Counted from the stretch's first letter, positions 1-9,189 are shown. The stretch: DNA of 64,000 nucleotides from an uncultured Clostridia bacterium (GCA_944363615.1 CALVUQ010000003.1:1-64000), one strand, 5' to 3'. Notes: a model not told the origin generated them from the letters alone. Numbers and translations: made by a program.

Positions 1-627
1 CATTCAGAAGTGTTTATTACCGCATTTTAAATTTATTTTTGAAGTGTATGATTATGAGAGTAAACAATGAGCAAGAGCGAATATAAGAGTTGTGTTTTAT
101 TCAGTAAGTTTAAACGATTACGTTGATTGCAAAATTAGGGACAGTGTTGTTTATGGATAGATTTTTTACGCTTTTTTTTCGATGTATATTTGTAATAATT
201 CATTATTTGCTGGCAGAAATTCATTATGCGCTGAACGTAAAGAGTTTTACGGCGATTTGCGTTTTTTGATGCACGCTGTTTAATTCGAAGTATTCTGATA
301 AGAAAATATCAAAGGTAGGTAAAGTTTTTAATTTAAAATACAATGCTAGTTTCGGTTTATAATTTTAGGAGTTAATGTATAACCACAGCTTTAATCGGTG
401 ATTGTTTTATCTGAAAACGTAAAATCCATAAAGTATATCGTTGGATTATATGATATTCGTAAATCATTTTAGTCAAAAGACTGTCAACGTATTTTTAATT
501 CTTGTCTTAAGATCCATAGAATGAATAGGTTACAATTAAACGGGCAGGGCGAAAATTGCTAAAAAATACTTTAAACTGCATAAAAATGTTAAAATATATC
601 CATATTGGATAATTATTAAACGTTTGG
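1..627. other. AT-rich stretch without a recognisable gene
   Basis: No open frame of useful length begins and ends here and no tRNA, rRNA or riboswitch pattern was recognised. The first about 70 bases are open in one plus-strand frame (stop TGA near 67-69), so the tail of an upstream gene cannot be excluded, but the 22 codons are too few to identify. Base composition is clearly more AT-rich than the genes that follow. I see nothing else that can be supported. Confidence 0.5.
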
Positions 628-628
628 T

Positions 629-657
629 TTGACTTAATAAATCAAAGATGATATAAT
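629..657 (+). promoter_or_regulatory. Sigma-A promoter of the lysA operon
   Basis: A -35 box TTGACT (629-634) and a perfect -10 box TATAAT (652-657) are separated by 17 bp. The expected start of transcription is near 664, leaving a leader of about 50 nt before lysA, too short for a lysine riboswitch. Confidence 0.8.
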
Positions 658-715
658 AAACTACAATTCATAACGGGGCGAAGGTAAAAATCGTTCTTCC
701 CCAAAAGGACAACTC

Positions 716-2038
716 ATGAAAGAAAGAGAAACTTTGAGAATAAACGGCCTGGGGCATCTTGAAATAGGCGGTTGCGATACAGTGGATCTTGCGCGCAAAT
801 ACGGGACTCCGCTTTACGTCATGGACGAGGCATATATAAGAAAAGTGGCGCGCGGATATACGGAAATAATGACTTCCGGTTCCGGGGACGGTCTTATATG
901 TTTTGCATCCAAAGCGTTTTCGGTCAAAGCGATTTACGATATTTGCAAAAGCGAAGGATTGGGTTCGGACGTCGTTTCGGGCTGCGAACTTCTTACGGCG
1001 CTTGATGGAGGCATGGACGCGGACAAAATTTATTTTCACGGAAACAACAAGTCGCCTTTTGAACTGGAACTTGCGATAAAAAACGGTGTTCACGCCATAG
1101 TGGTGGACAGTTTTTTCGAGATGGACGTTATCGAGAGCTTGTGCGCGTCTTCAGGTAAAAAGATAAAAGTTCTCGTTAGGGTGAACCCAGGAATCGACGC
1201 ACACACTCATCATTTTATACAGACCACGCGCGTGGACAGTAAATTCGGATTTTCAATTGCAGACGGGACGGCTATAGAGGCGATTAAAAGCGTTGCGCAG
1301 CGGCCCCATATCGAATTTATCGGAATACATTGCCATATAGGCTCTCAGATTTTCGAGCTTAAGCCGTTTGAGTTGGCAGTCGAAAAGATGACCGATTTTA
1401 TCCTTACGATAAAGAAAGAAACCGGGCTTAAAGTGGCGGAACTGAATATGGGCGGCGGTTACGGCGTTACTTACACCGAAGAGGATAAACCCTTAAAGCC
1501 CGAAGAATACGTAAAAGCCATAGTTGCCAAGCTTAACGAATGTATAGACGTTAAGGAAATCGAAAAGCCCAGGCTTATTCTCGAGCCCGGCCGTTCGATC
1601 GTGGGCGAGGCGGGAATAACTCTTTATACGGTGGGTGCGATAAAGGAAATCAAAGGAATAAAGAAGTACGTAAGCGTGGACGGCGGTATGTTTGAAAACC
1701 CGAGATATGCGCTTTACGAGGCTAAATACGAAGCGGTGCTTGCGGGACGTATGCGTGACGAAAAGACGGAAACCGTAACAGTTGCGGGAAAATGCTGCGA
1801 AAGCGGCGACATGCTGGTGGTGGACGCAAAACTTCCCTGTGCCCGAAGCGGCGACTTAATGGCGGTACTGACGACCGGTGCGTATAATTACTCCATGGCA
1901 AGCAATTATAACCGCAATCCCGTTCCGCCCGTCGTACTTGTCAATGACGGTAAATCGGATTACATCGTCAAGCCCCAGACTTACGAAGACATAATGAGCC
2001 GCGACGTATATCCGTTCTGGTCGCAAAGGAATAAATAA
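716..2038 (+). CDS. lysA: Diaminopimelate decarboxylase
   Basis: PLP enzyme that decarboxylates meso-diaminopimelate to L-lysine, the last step of lysine synthesis, in the cytoplasm. The 440-residue length fits fold-type III decarboxylases. Visible landmarks are the PLP lysine in FASKA (K66), HCHIGSQ (about 201-207), the glycine-rich GGGYG loop, EPGRS, the active-site CESGD near 361 and the late GAYNYSMAS segment. The ATG at 716 follows AAAGGAC at a good distance. The stop codon overlaps the next start by one base, so the gene heads an operon with a site-2 protease and scpAB. It has its own sigma-A promoter and no visible lysine riboswitch. Confidence 0.95.
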   Translation: MKERETLRINGLGHLEIGGCDTVDLARKYGTPLYVMDEAYIRKVARGYTEIMTSGSGDGLICFASKAFSVKAIYDICKSEGLGSDVVSGCELLTALDGGMDADKIYFHGNNKSPFELELAIKNGVHAIVVDSFFEMDVIESLCASSGKKIKVLVRVNPGIDAHTHHFIQTTRVDSKFGFSIADGTAIEAIKSVAQRPHIEFIGIHCHIGSQIFELKPFELAVEKMTDFILTIKKETGLKVAELNMGGGYGVTYTEEDKPLKPEEYVKAIVAKLNECIDVKEIEKPRLILEPGRSIVGEAGITLYTVGAIKEIKGIKKYVSVDGGMFENPRYALYEAKYEAVLAGRMRDEKTETVTVAGKCCESGDMLVVDAKLPCARSGDLMAVLTTGAYNYSMASNYNRNPVPPVVLVNDGKSDYIVKPQTYEDIMSRDVYPFWSQRNK

Positions 2039-2703
2039 TGCTCGGGTATTCGGATATATTTCAGTTTCTGATAGCGGCCGTCGCGATAGTCATTTCCATC
2101 GTGCTGCACGAGCTTGCGCACGGTTACGTGGCGCTCTGGAACGGTGACGCAACGGCAAAAGTTTACGGCAGGCTTACGCTTAATCCGCTTGCGCATTTCG
2201 ATCCTTTCGGGCTTGCGATGTTATTGCTTGTCAGGTTCGGATACGCAAAACCCGTACCCGTCAACCCGGATAATTTCCGTAAGCGGAAGACGGGGATGTT
2301 TACGGTTGCGTTTGCGGGAATAACCTTGAATCTGGTACTTGCGTTTTTTTCCGTGCCGTTTTATTTGCTTTGTTCGCTTTCCGACGCGGCGATATGCGTA
2401 TATTTGGGCATTTTCTTTTTTTGGATGATAATCATCAACGTAAATCTCGCGTTGTTCAACATTTTGCCGATTTTTCCGCTTGACGGGTTCCGTGTGGTGG
2501 AAAGTCTTACGCGCGCCACTAATCCATATAACCGTTTCATGCGCAATTACGGTCAGTATCTTCTGATAATACTGATAGGAATAAGCGTAATAGTGGAACT
2601 TACGAATATGCCGTACTATTTTGATCTGATAGGATTGTATATCAACTTTTTCCGTAACTGGATAGTGCGCGGATTTACCGCATTTTGGGGTTTGTTTTTT
2701 TAA
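2038..2703 (+). CDS. Site-2 protease family (M50) membrane metalloprotease
   Basis: Intramembrane zinc protease of the small YwhC-like M50 group. The 221 residues are mostly hydrophobic, with about five or six membrane segments. The zinc motif HELAH (H24, E25, H28) lies in the first helix, and the second ligand motif is NILPIFPLDG with D149. Family members cut membrane-bound substrates, but the substrate of this subgroup is not known. It overlaps lysA by 1 nt and scpA by 1 nt, so it is probably translationally coupled. The order lysA, M50 protease, scpA, scpB recurs in Clostridia, which supports the assignment. Confidence 0.9.
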   Translation: MLGYSDIFQFLIAAVAIVISIVLHELAHGYVALWNGDATAKVYGRLTLNPLAHFDPFGLAMLLLVRFGYAKPVPVNPDNFRKRKTGMFTVAFAGITLNLVLAFFSVPFYLLCSLSDAAICVYLGIFFFWMIIINVNLALFNILPIFPLDGFRVVESLTRATNPYNRFMRNYGQYLLIILIGISVIVELTNMPYYFDLIGLYINFFRNWIVRGFTAFWGLFF

Positions 2704-3737
2704 TGATTGACGCAAAATCCGACATAGCCAATAATGATACTTTGAATTCTGAAGACAAAGAAAACGATTCTGCCGTTATGGCGGATCCGACCGCGTCCGA
2801 GGACGGCAATTTACATGCCGGCAACAATTCCGAAGGGGAAGTGTTGCCCGACGGCGCTTCGGAATCTTATGAAAAAGCTTCCGGCGGCGGAGAAGCCAAA
2901 GAGTCTGCCGGCGGCCCTGAAGAGGAGCTTTCCGAAGAAGAAAGGAAAAAGAGGGATGAGATTCAGAAATATATAGACTCTCTTCAGGATAAAGACGCGT
3001 ACAATCCCGATTCATACGAAGTACATCTTAAGAATTTTGACGGGCCGTTGGATTTGTTGTGGTTTCTGATACGCAGGTCCAAGATAGACATCAACGAAAT
3101 TTTCGTGTCGCAGATTACCGAGCAGTATCTTGCAAGCATGGCCGAAATAAGCAGCCTTGACCTTGAACGCGCGTCCGAATTCATCGAAGTTGCCGCATGC
3201 CTTGTGGAAATCAAGTCCAAAGCGCTTTTACCTCGGCCGCCTGTAATCGAAGATCCCGACGACGACCCCGAAAAAACGCTTATAAGAAGGCTGGAGGAGT
3301 ACCGACTTTTCAAAGAGGCCAGCAAAAAGATAAAGGAAACGGAAACGACGGGGCTGCATTACCGCGATCCCGACCCCTCTGTAGGTAAACCCAGGCTTGT
3401 GTTGGGCGACATGACCATGGACGGACTTATCGAAGCTTTAAAAAAGATGTTTGTAAAGCTGGAAATAAAAGCTAAGTCCAACCAGGAGCGAAACATAGTC
3501 AAGGACAGGTTTACCGTTGCGGAAAAAATGGCGGAAATACGGGAATATTTCGAAGACGCGGACACGGTTAAATTTACGGACTTATTCGACGCCGATTACA
3601 ACAAAAGCGAAATAATAACTACGTTTCAGGCGATGCTGGAGTTATTGAAAGGACAATTTTTTCATGCGGAACAGCATGAGATTTTCGGCGAGATTATATT
3701 ACACAGGGTAAGAGGAGAAGAAAACAAATATGATTGA
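2703..3737 (+). CDS. scpA: Segregation and condensation protein A with acidic N-terminal extension
   Basis: Kleisin subunit of the SMC-ScpAB condensin complex that compacts and segregates the chromosome. The ScpA domain begins around residue 105 (YEVHLKNFDGPLDLL, then SKIDINEI) and runs to a C-terminal winged helix. I chose the ATG at 2703, which overlaps the upstream stop by one base; a start at 2685 would add six residues. The first about 100 residues form an unusual low-complexity acidic tail rich in Glu, Asp, Ser, Gly and Ala, making the protein about 344 residues against roughly 250 in most homologues. No internal ATG lies between the tail and the domain, so the extension seems genuine. 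Confidence 0.92.
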   Translation: MIDAKSDIANNDTLNSEDKENDSAVMADPTASEDGNLHAGNNSEGEVLPDGASESYEKASGGGEAKESAGGPEEELSEEERKKRDEIQKYIDSLQDKDAYNPDSYEVHLKNFDGPLDLLWFLIRRSKIDINEIFVSQITEQYLASMAEISSLDLERASEFIEVAACLVEIKSKALLPRPPVIEDPDDDPEKTLIRRLEEYRLFKEASKKIKETETTGLHYRDPDPSVGKPRLVLGDMTMDGLIEALKKMFVKLEIKAKSNQERNIVKDRFTVAEKMAEIREYFEDADTVKFTDLFDADYNKSEIITTFQAMLELLKGQFFHAEQHEIFGEIILHRVRGEENKYD

Positions 3738-4404
3738 CGTAAGCATGCTGGACGAAATTCTGGAATCTTTGTTGCTTGTATCCGGCGGCGGGCTTAAAGT
3801 GGAAGAAATTGCGACGCATCTGGAAATAAAAACGTCCGAAGTCAACGCTTCAATAAACAGGCTGAAGGAAAAGTACGGCGGCAAATGCGGAATACATCTT
3901 CTGACCTATAACGGAAAAGTGCAATTTGCGTCCAATCCGTCTTATTCGGACGTAATTGCCTGCGTGCTTAATCCGATAAGGGAGCGAGACTTGTCCAACG
4001 CCGCTTTGGAAACCATTGCGATAATAGCTTACCGTCAGCCGGTTACTCGTCTTGAAATCGAACAGATTCGCGGCGTCAACAGCGAGTACACCGTTCAGAT
4101 GCTGCTTAAAAATAATCTTATCGAAGTGGTGGGACGTAAAGAAGCGGTGGGAAAGCCTTTGCTTTTCGGCACTACGGACGAATTTCTGAAAAGGTTCCAG
4201 CTGGAAAGCATTTCCGACCTTCCCGATTACGAAACGCTGCTTGAATCCATTAAGGTCATCGGCGGCGAAAACGAATCCAAAAGCATTTACAACGAATTCG
4301 AAATTCCCGACGAGGAGAAGGATCCGGAAAACGTCGATCTTCCCGCAGAGGAGGAAGTACCCGATTTTCTTAAGGATGAAGAAGGCCTTCAGAAAGTCGG
4401 ATGA
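3730..4404 (+). CDS. scpB: Segregation and condensation protein B
   Basis: Dimeric winged-helix partner of ScpA in the SMC condensin complex. The 224-residue protein shows the ScpB hallmarks: an early ILESLLLVSGGGLKVEE segment, LETIAIIAYRQPVTR in the middle, and IEQIRGVNS followed by a second winged helix. The last about 45 residues are acidic (many Glu and Asp), echoing the acidic tail on ScpA. The ATG at 3730 overlaps the scpA frame by 8 nt and sits behind AGGAG. The gene is followed by a rho-independent terminator at 4449-4482, which closes the lysA-scpB transcription unit. Confidence 0.95.
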   Translation: MIDVSMLDEILESLLLVSGGGLKVEEIATHLEIKTSEVNASINRLKEKYGGKCGIHLLTYNGKVQFASNPSYSDVIACVLNPIRERDLSNAALETIAIIAYRQPVTRLEIEQIRGVNSEYTVQMLLKNNLIEVVGRKEAVGKPLLFGTTDEFLKRFQLESISDLPDYETLLESIKVIGGENESKSIYNEFEIPDEEKDPENVDLPAEEEVPDFLKDEEGLQKVG

Positions 4405-4448
4405 TGCGTTTATAAAAGCGTCTTAAAACGGAAAACGATATTTTTAAC

Positions 4449-4482
4449 GGTATTCGGTCAAATAAAGCCGAGTACCTTTTTT
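4449..4482 (+). terminator. Rho-independent terminator after scpB
   Basis: The 9-bp stem GGTATTCGG (4449-4457) pairs with CCGAGTACC (4468-4476), with one G-U pair, around a 10-nt loop. Six T residues follow directly. Confidence 0.8.
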
Positions 4483-4578
4483 GTTATAAGATTTTTTTAA
4501 CTGCGGAAATTTGGAGGCTGAATAAAAAGTTGTTTTCTATCCTGGTTCCGATTTTTTCGTCTGCGCATAAAAAACGAT

Positions 4579-5199
4579 TTGCGAAAAGAAACTATAAACG
4601 TGATTACAAATATTTCTTTAGTTATACTTGCGCTTAATTTTCTGATTATTCCCTTCACATTGGTTGCGGAGGGGGATATTGACGTGTTTGAAAATCAGGG
4701 TTGGTTCAGGCTGTCGCTTTTCGGTGCGATTAAGCTTTTCAAGACCCGCGCTTATCTGAAGCATCTGGATCCTCTTCACAACAATCTTATTCTTAAAGGC
4801 AGGAAAAAGGATTACGAATTTCACATCAACGCGGACAAGCGCGACAAGCAATCGGTCATAAAACTATTGGACATTGAATTTTTTCCCTATATCAACATAG
4901 TCAGCATAGACCTTGAACTTTCCGTGGGAAAACGCGACGACGCTTTATTCACCACGTTGACGCTGGGAGGATTAAAAATAGTGTTTTACGGAATTTTCAG
5001 TTTTCTTAAATCGTCGCAGAAGCTGGAAATATCCGAAAATTTTATACCGGAATACAATAAAGATATTTTCAGGACGGCATTCTCCGGCATAATAAACATA
5101 TCTTTTGCAGATATTATATACAGCTTTATACTGTATCTTACAAAAAAGATACAAAACAGAATTAAGCGCGGAGGTAAAAAAGTTGATAATAGAGCATAA
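4579..5199 (+). CDS. DUF2953 membrane-anchored protein (YtfI-like)
   Basis: A 206-residue protein with a hydrophobic segment at about residues 10-30, a long soluble part, and a basic C-terminus after a second hydrophobic stretch near residue 175. Position directly before ytfJ, and general character, match the DUF2953 (YtfI) family; its molecular role is not established. The start is uncertain: TTG at 4579 or GTG at 4600 are possible, and neither has a strong Shine-Dalgarno sequence, although GGAGG is present further up at 4513-4517. The 3' end overlaps ytfJ by 17 nt, suggesting coupled translation. The gene follows the scpB terminator, so it needs its own promoter or readthrough; none was clear. 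Confidence 0.65.
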   Translation: MRKETINVITNISLVILALNFLIIPFTLVAEGDIDVFENQGWFRLSLFGAIKLFKTRAYLKHLDPLHNNLILKGRKKDYEFHINADKRDKQSVIKLLDIEFFPYINIVSIDLELSVGKRDDALFTTLTLGGLKIVFYGIFSFLKSSQKLEISENFIPEYNKDIFRTAFSGIINISFADIIYSFILYLTKKIQNRIKRGGKKVDNRA

Positions 5200-5566
5200 C
5201 GAACATCCGATCGAAAGAATAATGGACAACGCGTTTGTAAAGCTTAAAGGGCTTGTAAGCGCGGATACGGTTGTCGGAAACCCCGTAACTACTGCGGACG
5301 GAGTAAGTATAATTCCGATAAGCAAAGTAACCATGGGCTTTCTTACGGGCGGCGGCGAATATGCCGACATGTCGAGAGAAAGTTACTCCGAGTATCCGTT
5401 TGCCGGAGGAAGCGGCGCGGGAATTTCCGTGGCGCCGGTGGGTTTTCTGGTAAACGACGGCAGAAGCGTAAAATTGGTGGGAGTGGACGACAAAAGCGCT
5501 TACGACAAGTTGCTTTCCCTGATTCCCGACGTTATTTCTTCTTTTACCTGCAAAAAAGAGGACTGA
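5183..5566 (+). CDS. ytfJ: Spore protein YtfJ (GerW family)
   Basis: Small protein of the GerW/YtfJ family, which in Bacillus is made in the forespore and needed for normal germination. The core is visible: NEHPIERIMDN, VVGNPVTTADG, IIPISKVTMGF, a Gly-rich GGGEY segment and SVAPVGFLV. I place the start at TTG 5183, because GGAGG at 5170-5174 lies about 8 nt upstream and family members begin about here with the HPIE segment; the frame is open upstream to 5105 but inside the preceding gene. This gives 127 residues. Its presence suggests an endospore-forming host. It is followed closely by a D,D-carboxypeptidase gene, an order common in Clostridia. Confidence 0.88.
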   Translation: MIIEHNEHPIERIMDNAFVKLKGLVSADTVVGNPVTTADGVSIIPISKVTMGFLTGGGEYADMSRESYSEYPFAGGSGAGISVAPVGFLVNDGRSVKLVGVDDKSAYDKLLSLIPDVISSFTCKKED

Positions 5567-5571
5567 ACGCG

Positions 5572-6717
5572 ATGAAATCCGTATTGAGAAAATGCGCGGT
5601 TTTCACCGTTCTTGCGATAATTGCCGTATGCGTGTTTCTTTTGTCCGGAGCCATAGGAAGAGCGTACGCTTTTACGGGTTCGGCCGAGTGCATGATCGTG
5701 ATTGAAAGAGATTCCGGGCGCGTCCTGAACGAGAAAAACGCAGATAAAAGGCGTCCAATGGCAAGTACTACCAAAATAGCAACCGCCATTACGGTTATCG
5801 AAAAAGTCGCGGATTTAGACAAAAAAGTCAAAGTTCCCGCGGTGGCTGTTGGGGTTGAAGGCTCTTCGATATATCTTGAAAAGGACGAGGAGCTGAGCGT
5901 ACGCGATCTTCTTTACGGACTGATGCTGCAATCGGGGAACGACTGCGCGGTAGCCCTTGCGGTAACGACTGCGGGAAGCGTGGAAAAGTTTGCGGATATG
6001 ATGAACGAAACCGCAATAAAAGCGGGCGCGGAAAACACTCATTTCGTCAATCCTCACGGGCTTCACGACGATAATCATTACACGACCGCCCGCGACCTTG
6101 CCCGAATTGCGGCATACGCCATGAAAAACGAAACTTTCCGTCAGATAGTTTCGACAAAGAGATACACCACCTCGTGGAAGGGGCGCGATTACGACCGCGT
6201 GATAGTCAACAAGAACAAGATACTTTCCACCTATGAGGGCGGCGACGGAGTAAAGACGGGTTATACCGTCAAAGCGGGCAGGTGTCTGGTGGCAAGCGCC
6301 ACGCGCGAGGGCATGAACGTTATTGCGGTGGTGCTGAATTGCGGCCCCATGTTTGAGGATTGCCGTGCGCTTATGGATGAAGCTTTCCGTAATTTTAAAC
6401 TGAGAAACGTTACGGACGCGGTAGGGGAAAACATTTCTTCGCTTGTAACGGAGGGAAAGGAAGACAGCGTAAAACTCGGCTGCACGGATATGTTCTTGTA
6501 TCCGCTTACCGAAAGCGAATACAATTCTCTCAGATACGTGGCAGAAGACGTAAAACCCATGCGAGCGCCCGTCAGCGAAGGGGACGAAAACGGAAAAATT
6601 AAAATTTATTCGGGCAATCGGTTGCTTTTTGAGACAAAATTGTATAGTATAGAATCGGTTGAGCCACTTTCCGTCGCAGACAGACTGGGCGACATCGTGA
6701 AAAGGTGGAACAACTGA
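5572..6717 (+). CDS. D-alanyl-D-alanine carboxypeptidase, S11 family (DacF/DacB-like)
   Basis: Penicillin-binding protein of low molecular mass that trims the terminal D-Ala from peptidoglycan stem peptides outside the cell. An N-terminal signal sequence (about residues 10-33) precedes the catalytic domain. The active-site set is complete: S65-x-x-K68 (STTK), S121-G-N123 and K228-T-G. The C-terminal about 100 residues form a PBP5_C-like region. The length of 381 matches DacF/DacB of spore-formers. It starts 5 nt after ytfJ and is followed by rluB; in many Clostridia spmA and spmB lie between these, and both are missing here. Whether it is vegetative or sporulation-specific cannot be read from the sequence. 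Confidence 0.93.
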   Translation: MKSVLRKCAVFTVLAIIAVCVFLLSGAIGRAYAFTGSAECMIVIERDSGRVLNEKNADKRRPMASTTKIATAITVIEKVADLDKKVKVPAVAVGVEGSSIYLEKDEELSVRDLLYGLMLQSGNDCAVALAVTTAGSVEKFADMMNETAIKAGAENTHFVNPHGLHDDNHYTTARDLARIAAYAMKNETFRQIVSTKRYTTSWKGRDYDRVIVNKNKILSTYEGGDGVKTGYTVKAGRCLVASATREGMNVIAVVLNCGPMFEDCRALMDEAFRNFKLRNVTDAVGENISSLVTEGKEDSVKLGCTDMFLYPLTESEYNSLRYVAEDVKPMRAPVSEGDENGKIKIYSGNRLLFETKLYSIESVEPLSVADRLGDIVKRWNN

Positions 6718-6744
6718 ATATACTTTACAAGGATAACGTCGTCA

Positions 6745-7458
6745 ATGAGGATTAACAAATTTCTTGCCGAGTGCGGTATTGCAAGCAGAAGGAATTGCGA
6801 GGCTCTTGTAACCGCGGGAAGGGTCAGAATCAACGGAAAAACGGTTAAATTACTTGCAACGGACGTTGATCCCGAAAACGACCTTGTCAGCGTTGACGAT
6901 AAACCCGTAAAGCCCATAGCGCGCCATCTTTATATCGCGCTGAACAAACCCAAGGGTTACGTATGCACGACAAGCGACGAATTCGGGCGCAAAACCGTAA
7001 TGGATTTTTTTGAGGGCAAGTATCCCGGTAAAAGAATTTTTCCCGTCGGAAGACTGGATTACGATACGGAAGGCCTTTTGATTCTTACCACCGACGGCGA
7101 TTTGTCAAACCGTCTTATGCATCCGCGCAACGAAATACCCAAAACTTACGTTGCCAAAATCGAAGGGGAGATTTCCGAATCCGACCTTAACAAATTGCGC
7201 CAGGGAGTTATGCTGGACGGCGTCAGGACCAAGAAATGCAAGGTCAGGCTTTTGGGCTTTGAAAACAACGTTTCGCGCATTGAGGTGGTGATTACGGAGG
7301 GACGTAACCGTCAGGTTCGCAGAATGTTTGAAAGCATCAATCGCGACGTGGTGTTTTTAAAGCGCACGGCGATAGGAAACATAAAGCTGGGGGGATTATA
7401 CCGCGGCAATTTCCGCGAACTGAAAGACAACGAAGTCGAATATCTGAAAAACGTATAA
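6745..7458 (+). CDS. rluB: Ribosomal large-subunit pseudouridine synthase RluB/RsuA family
   Basis: Converts uridine to pseudouridine in rRNA, most likely 23S rRNA, given the gene neighbourhood. The 237-residue protein begins with an S4 RNA-binding domain (residues 1-50, MRINKFLAECGIASRR) followed by the pseudouridine synthase domain. The catalytic aspartate is D105 in GRLDYDTEGLL, and the GRNRQVRRMFE motif lies near residue 190. The ATG at 6745 follows AAGGAT. RluB and RsuA/RluE-type proteins are closely related, so the exact target site is inferred. Confidence 0.92.
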   Translation: MRINKFLAECGIASRRNCEALVTAGRVRINGKTVKLLATDVDPENDLVSVDDKPVKPIARHLYIALNKPKGYVCTTSDEFGRKTVMDFFEGKYPGKRIFPVGRLDYDTEGLLILTTDGDLSNRLMHPRNEIPKTYVAKIEGEISESDLNKLRQGVMLDGVRTKKCKVRLLGFENNVSRIEVVITEGRNRQVRRMFESINRDVVFLKRTAIGNIKLGGLYRGNFRELKDNEVEYLKNV

Positions 7459-7723
7459 TTTATGCGTCTGATTAAATTATAACGGGTTTTTGCTTTAATT
7501 CGGTTTAACGTTGTTATTTAAGGCCGATGAAATGCCTTACGTCATGCATAAGAAGTCTTTTCACGCTTTTTTACGGCGTTATAATAACGTTATGAGATAA
7601 TCTTTGACAAGATGCGCGCCCTTGCTTTGTCCGTAAAGCGGCGCGTTTTTTTATTCTATGAGATTAAACCGTAAAAAAATATCGTATTATTAAAAATTTT
7701 TTTGTTTGCAACGCTGTTTTTGC
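7459..7723 (+). other. Intergenic region between rluB and the decarboxylase operon
   Basis: About 265 bp without a coding region. It contains the terminator described at 7615-7652 and leads into the promoter at 7724-7752. The first 150 bases are AT-rich and hold no feature I can support. Confidence 0.5.
7615..7652 (+). terminator. Rho-independent terminator upstream of the decarboxylase operon
   Basis: CGCGCC (7615-7620) pairs with GGCGCG (7640-7645). Inside the loop GCTTT pairs with AAAGC. Seven T residues follow (7646-7652). It lies about 155 bp after rluB and insulates the next operon. Confidence 0.8.
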
Positions 7724-7752
7724 TTGTCTTTTCTTTGGGTAAAGTTTATAAT
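7724..7752 (+). promoter_or_regulatory. Sigma-A promoter of the decarboxylase operon
   Basis: TTGTCT (7724-7729), 17 bp, then a perfect TATAAT (7747-7752). The first gene starts at 7810 behind TTGGAGG. Confidence 0.8.
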
Positions 7753-7809
7753 GGTAATATGGAAATTTTGGGATTTCTTTAAGATTGCAAAAGTATTGGA
7801 GGCTAAAGA

Positions 7810-9189
7810 ATGAAAAGTGTTAAGGAGCTGAACAAGACTGCGGACGCGGCTTCCAAAAGCGTAAAAAAGACGCTTGACGCCGTGCTTGACCCGCAATCGT
7901 TTGTCGAGACGGATCGTTTTATCCGCTCCGAAACCGCTTTGGGCGAAGCTACGGGCGAGGGCGTTGTTTGCGGCTTTGCGTCCGTATCCGACGTTCAGGT
8001 AGGTGTTTTCGCGGTTAACGGCGACGTTCTCAAGGGCGGTATCGGTAAAGCAAATTCCGCAAAAATCGCAAAGTGCGTAAACAATGCGGTCAAAATGAAC
8101 GCGCCCGTAATAGGCGTAATCGATTCGTGCGGGGCGCGTTTTGCCGAGGGAATCGAAGCTATGGAGGGATACAGCGCGATTTTCTCCGCTTTTTCGTCGG
8201 CCTACGGCGTCGTTCCCACGATGTTGGTGGTAAAGGGCAGTAACTTCGGTATGCTTTCCTATTTGTCGGCGATCTGCGATTTTACCGTATGCTACGACAA
8301 ATCCGTTACCGCAACTTCCAGTCCGCTTATTCTCGTCGCGGGCACTACCGCTGACGCGGCTAAAGTGGGTACGGGCGAGGCTATGGCGAAGGCGGGTATT
8401 GCTTCCGCCGTCGTAAAGACGGATGCGGAACTTGCAAAGACCGTTAAAGCGCTTGTTTCCGTAGTCTGTGAGGGAGTCGTTCCTTCCGAGGACGACGGCA
8501 ACAGGGTTTGCAAGGGGCTTAAGGCTGGCGTGAAAACCGATAAAGTCGTTTCGGAAATTTTCGACCTTAACACGTTTGTGGAAATAAAGAAGGGCTTTGC
8601 TCCCGAAGTTGTGACGGGTTACGCAAGATTGAACGGTGTTGCCGTGGGTGTTGTTGCTTCCGACGCTGAAAAAGGAGAAGGCAGACTGACCGCAGACGGG
8701 GCCAAAAAGGTTACCGAACTTATCAATACCTGCGACAGTTTCGGTATGCCTGTCGTCAACATCGTCGACAGTAAAGGCGTCGTTAACTGTGCCGCTTGCC
8801 AGGGAGAACTCATGCGTTCAGTAGGCGACATGATTTACGCTTACAACGTTGCGGACGTCGCAAAAATATCTTTGATTAAAGGTAACGCAATCGGCGCGGG
8901 ATATGTTGCGTTTGCGTCTAAGAGCATTTACGATTATACGGTCGCGTGGGAAAACGCTACCGTCGGTATGCTTGACAACGTAGCGGCTGCCGAGCTTGTG
9001 TATTCCGCTGATTTGGCTAAGGCCAAAGATAAGGATGCGGCGTTAAATAAACTTGCAACCGCTTACGGCGAGGAAAATACCGCGGCTGTTACGGTTGCCG
9101 AAAAGGGTTTTATCGACAACGTAATCAACCCCAATTTTTCGCGTCAGTATCTGATTGCCGCCGTTCAGGCGTTTCTTGAAAAGAGGTAA
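7810..9189 (+). CDS. Biotin-dependent carboxyltransferase, acyl-CoA carboxylase beta / methylmalonyl-CoA decarboxylase alpha-like
   Basis: Crotonase-fold carboxyltransferase with two tandem halves (about residues 40-240 and 260-459). It is expected to move a carboxyl group from a carboxylic-acid CoA ester to biotin on the carrier encoded two genes downstream. At 459 residues it is shorter than the usual about 510. The oxyanion-hole glycines differ from the textbook family: the N-terminal GG pair is replaced around SNFGMLS, and the second half reads IGAGY where GGAY is usual. Substrate assignment (methylmalonyl-CoA or another) is therefore open. It is first in a five-gene operon with promoter 7724-7752 and a strong GGAGG ribosome site. 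Confidence 0.8.
   Translation: MKSVKELNKTADAASKSVKKTLDAVLDPQSFVETDRFIRSETALGEATGEGVVCGFASVSDVQVGVFAVNGDVLKGGIGKANSAKIAKCVNNAVKMNAPVIGVIDSCGARFAEGIEAMEGYSAIFSAFSSAYGVVPTMLVVKGSNFGMLSYLSAICDFTVCYDKSVTATSSPLILVAGTTADAAKVGTGEAMAKAGIASAVVKTDAELAKTVKALVSVVCEGVVPSEDDGNRVCKGLKAGVKTDKVVSEIFDLNTFVEIKKGFAPEVVTGYARLNGVAVGVVASDAEKGEGRLTADGAKKVTELINTCDSFGMPVVNIVDSKGVVNCAACQGELMRSVGDMIYAYNVADVAKISLIKGNAIGAGYVAFASKSIYDYTVAWENATVGMLDNVAAAELVYSADLAKAKDKDAALNKLATAYGEENTAAVTVAEKGFIDNVINPNFSRQYLIAAVQAFLEKR

Noticed and set aside
629-715. Possible lysine riboswitch before lysA
   Set aside because: The predicted leader is only about 50 nt, far below the length of a lysine riboswitch, and no conserved core was seen.
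4518-4640. Small frame with GGAGG upstream of the DUF2953 gene
   Set aside because: It would give about 39 residues without any recognisable feature and overlaps the start of the DUF2953 gene; more likely chance.
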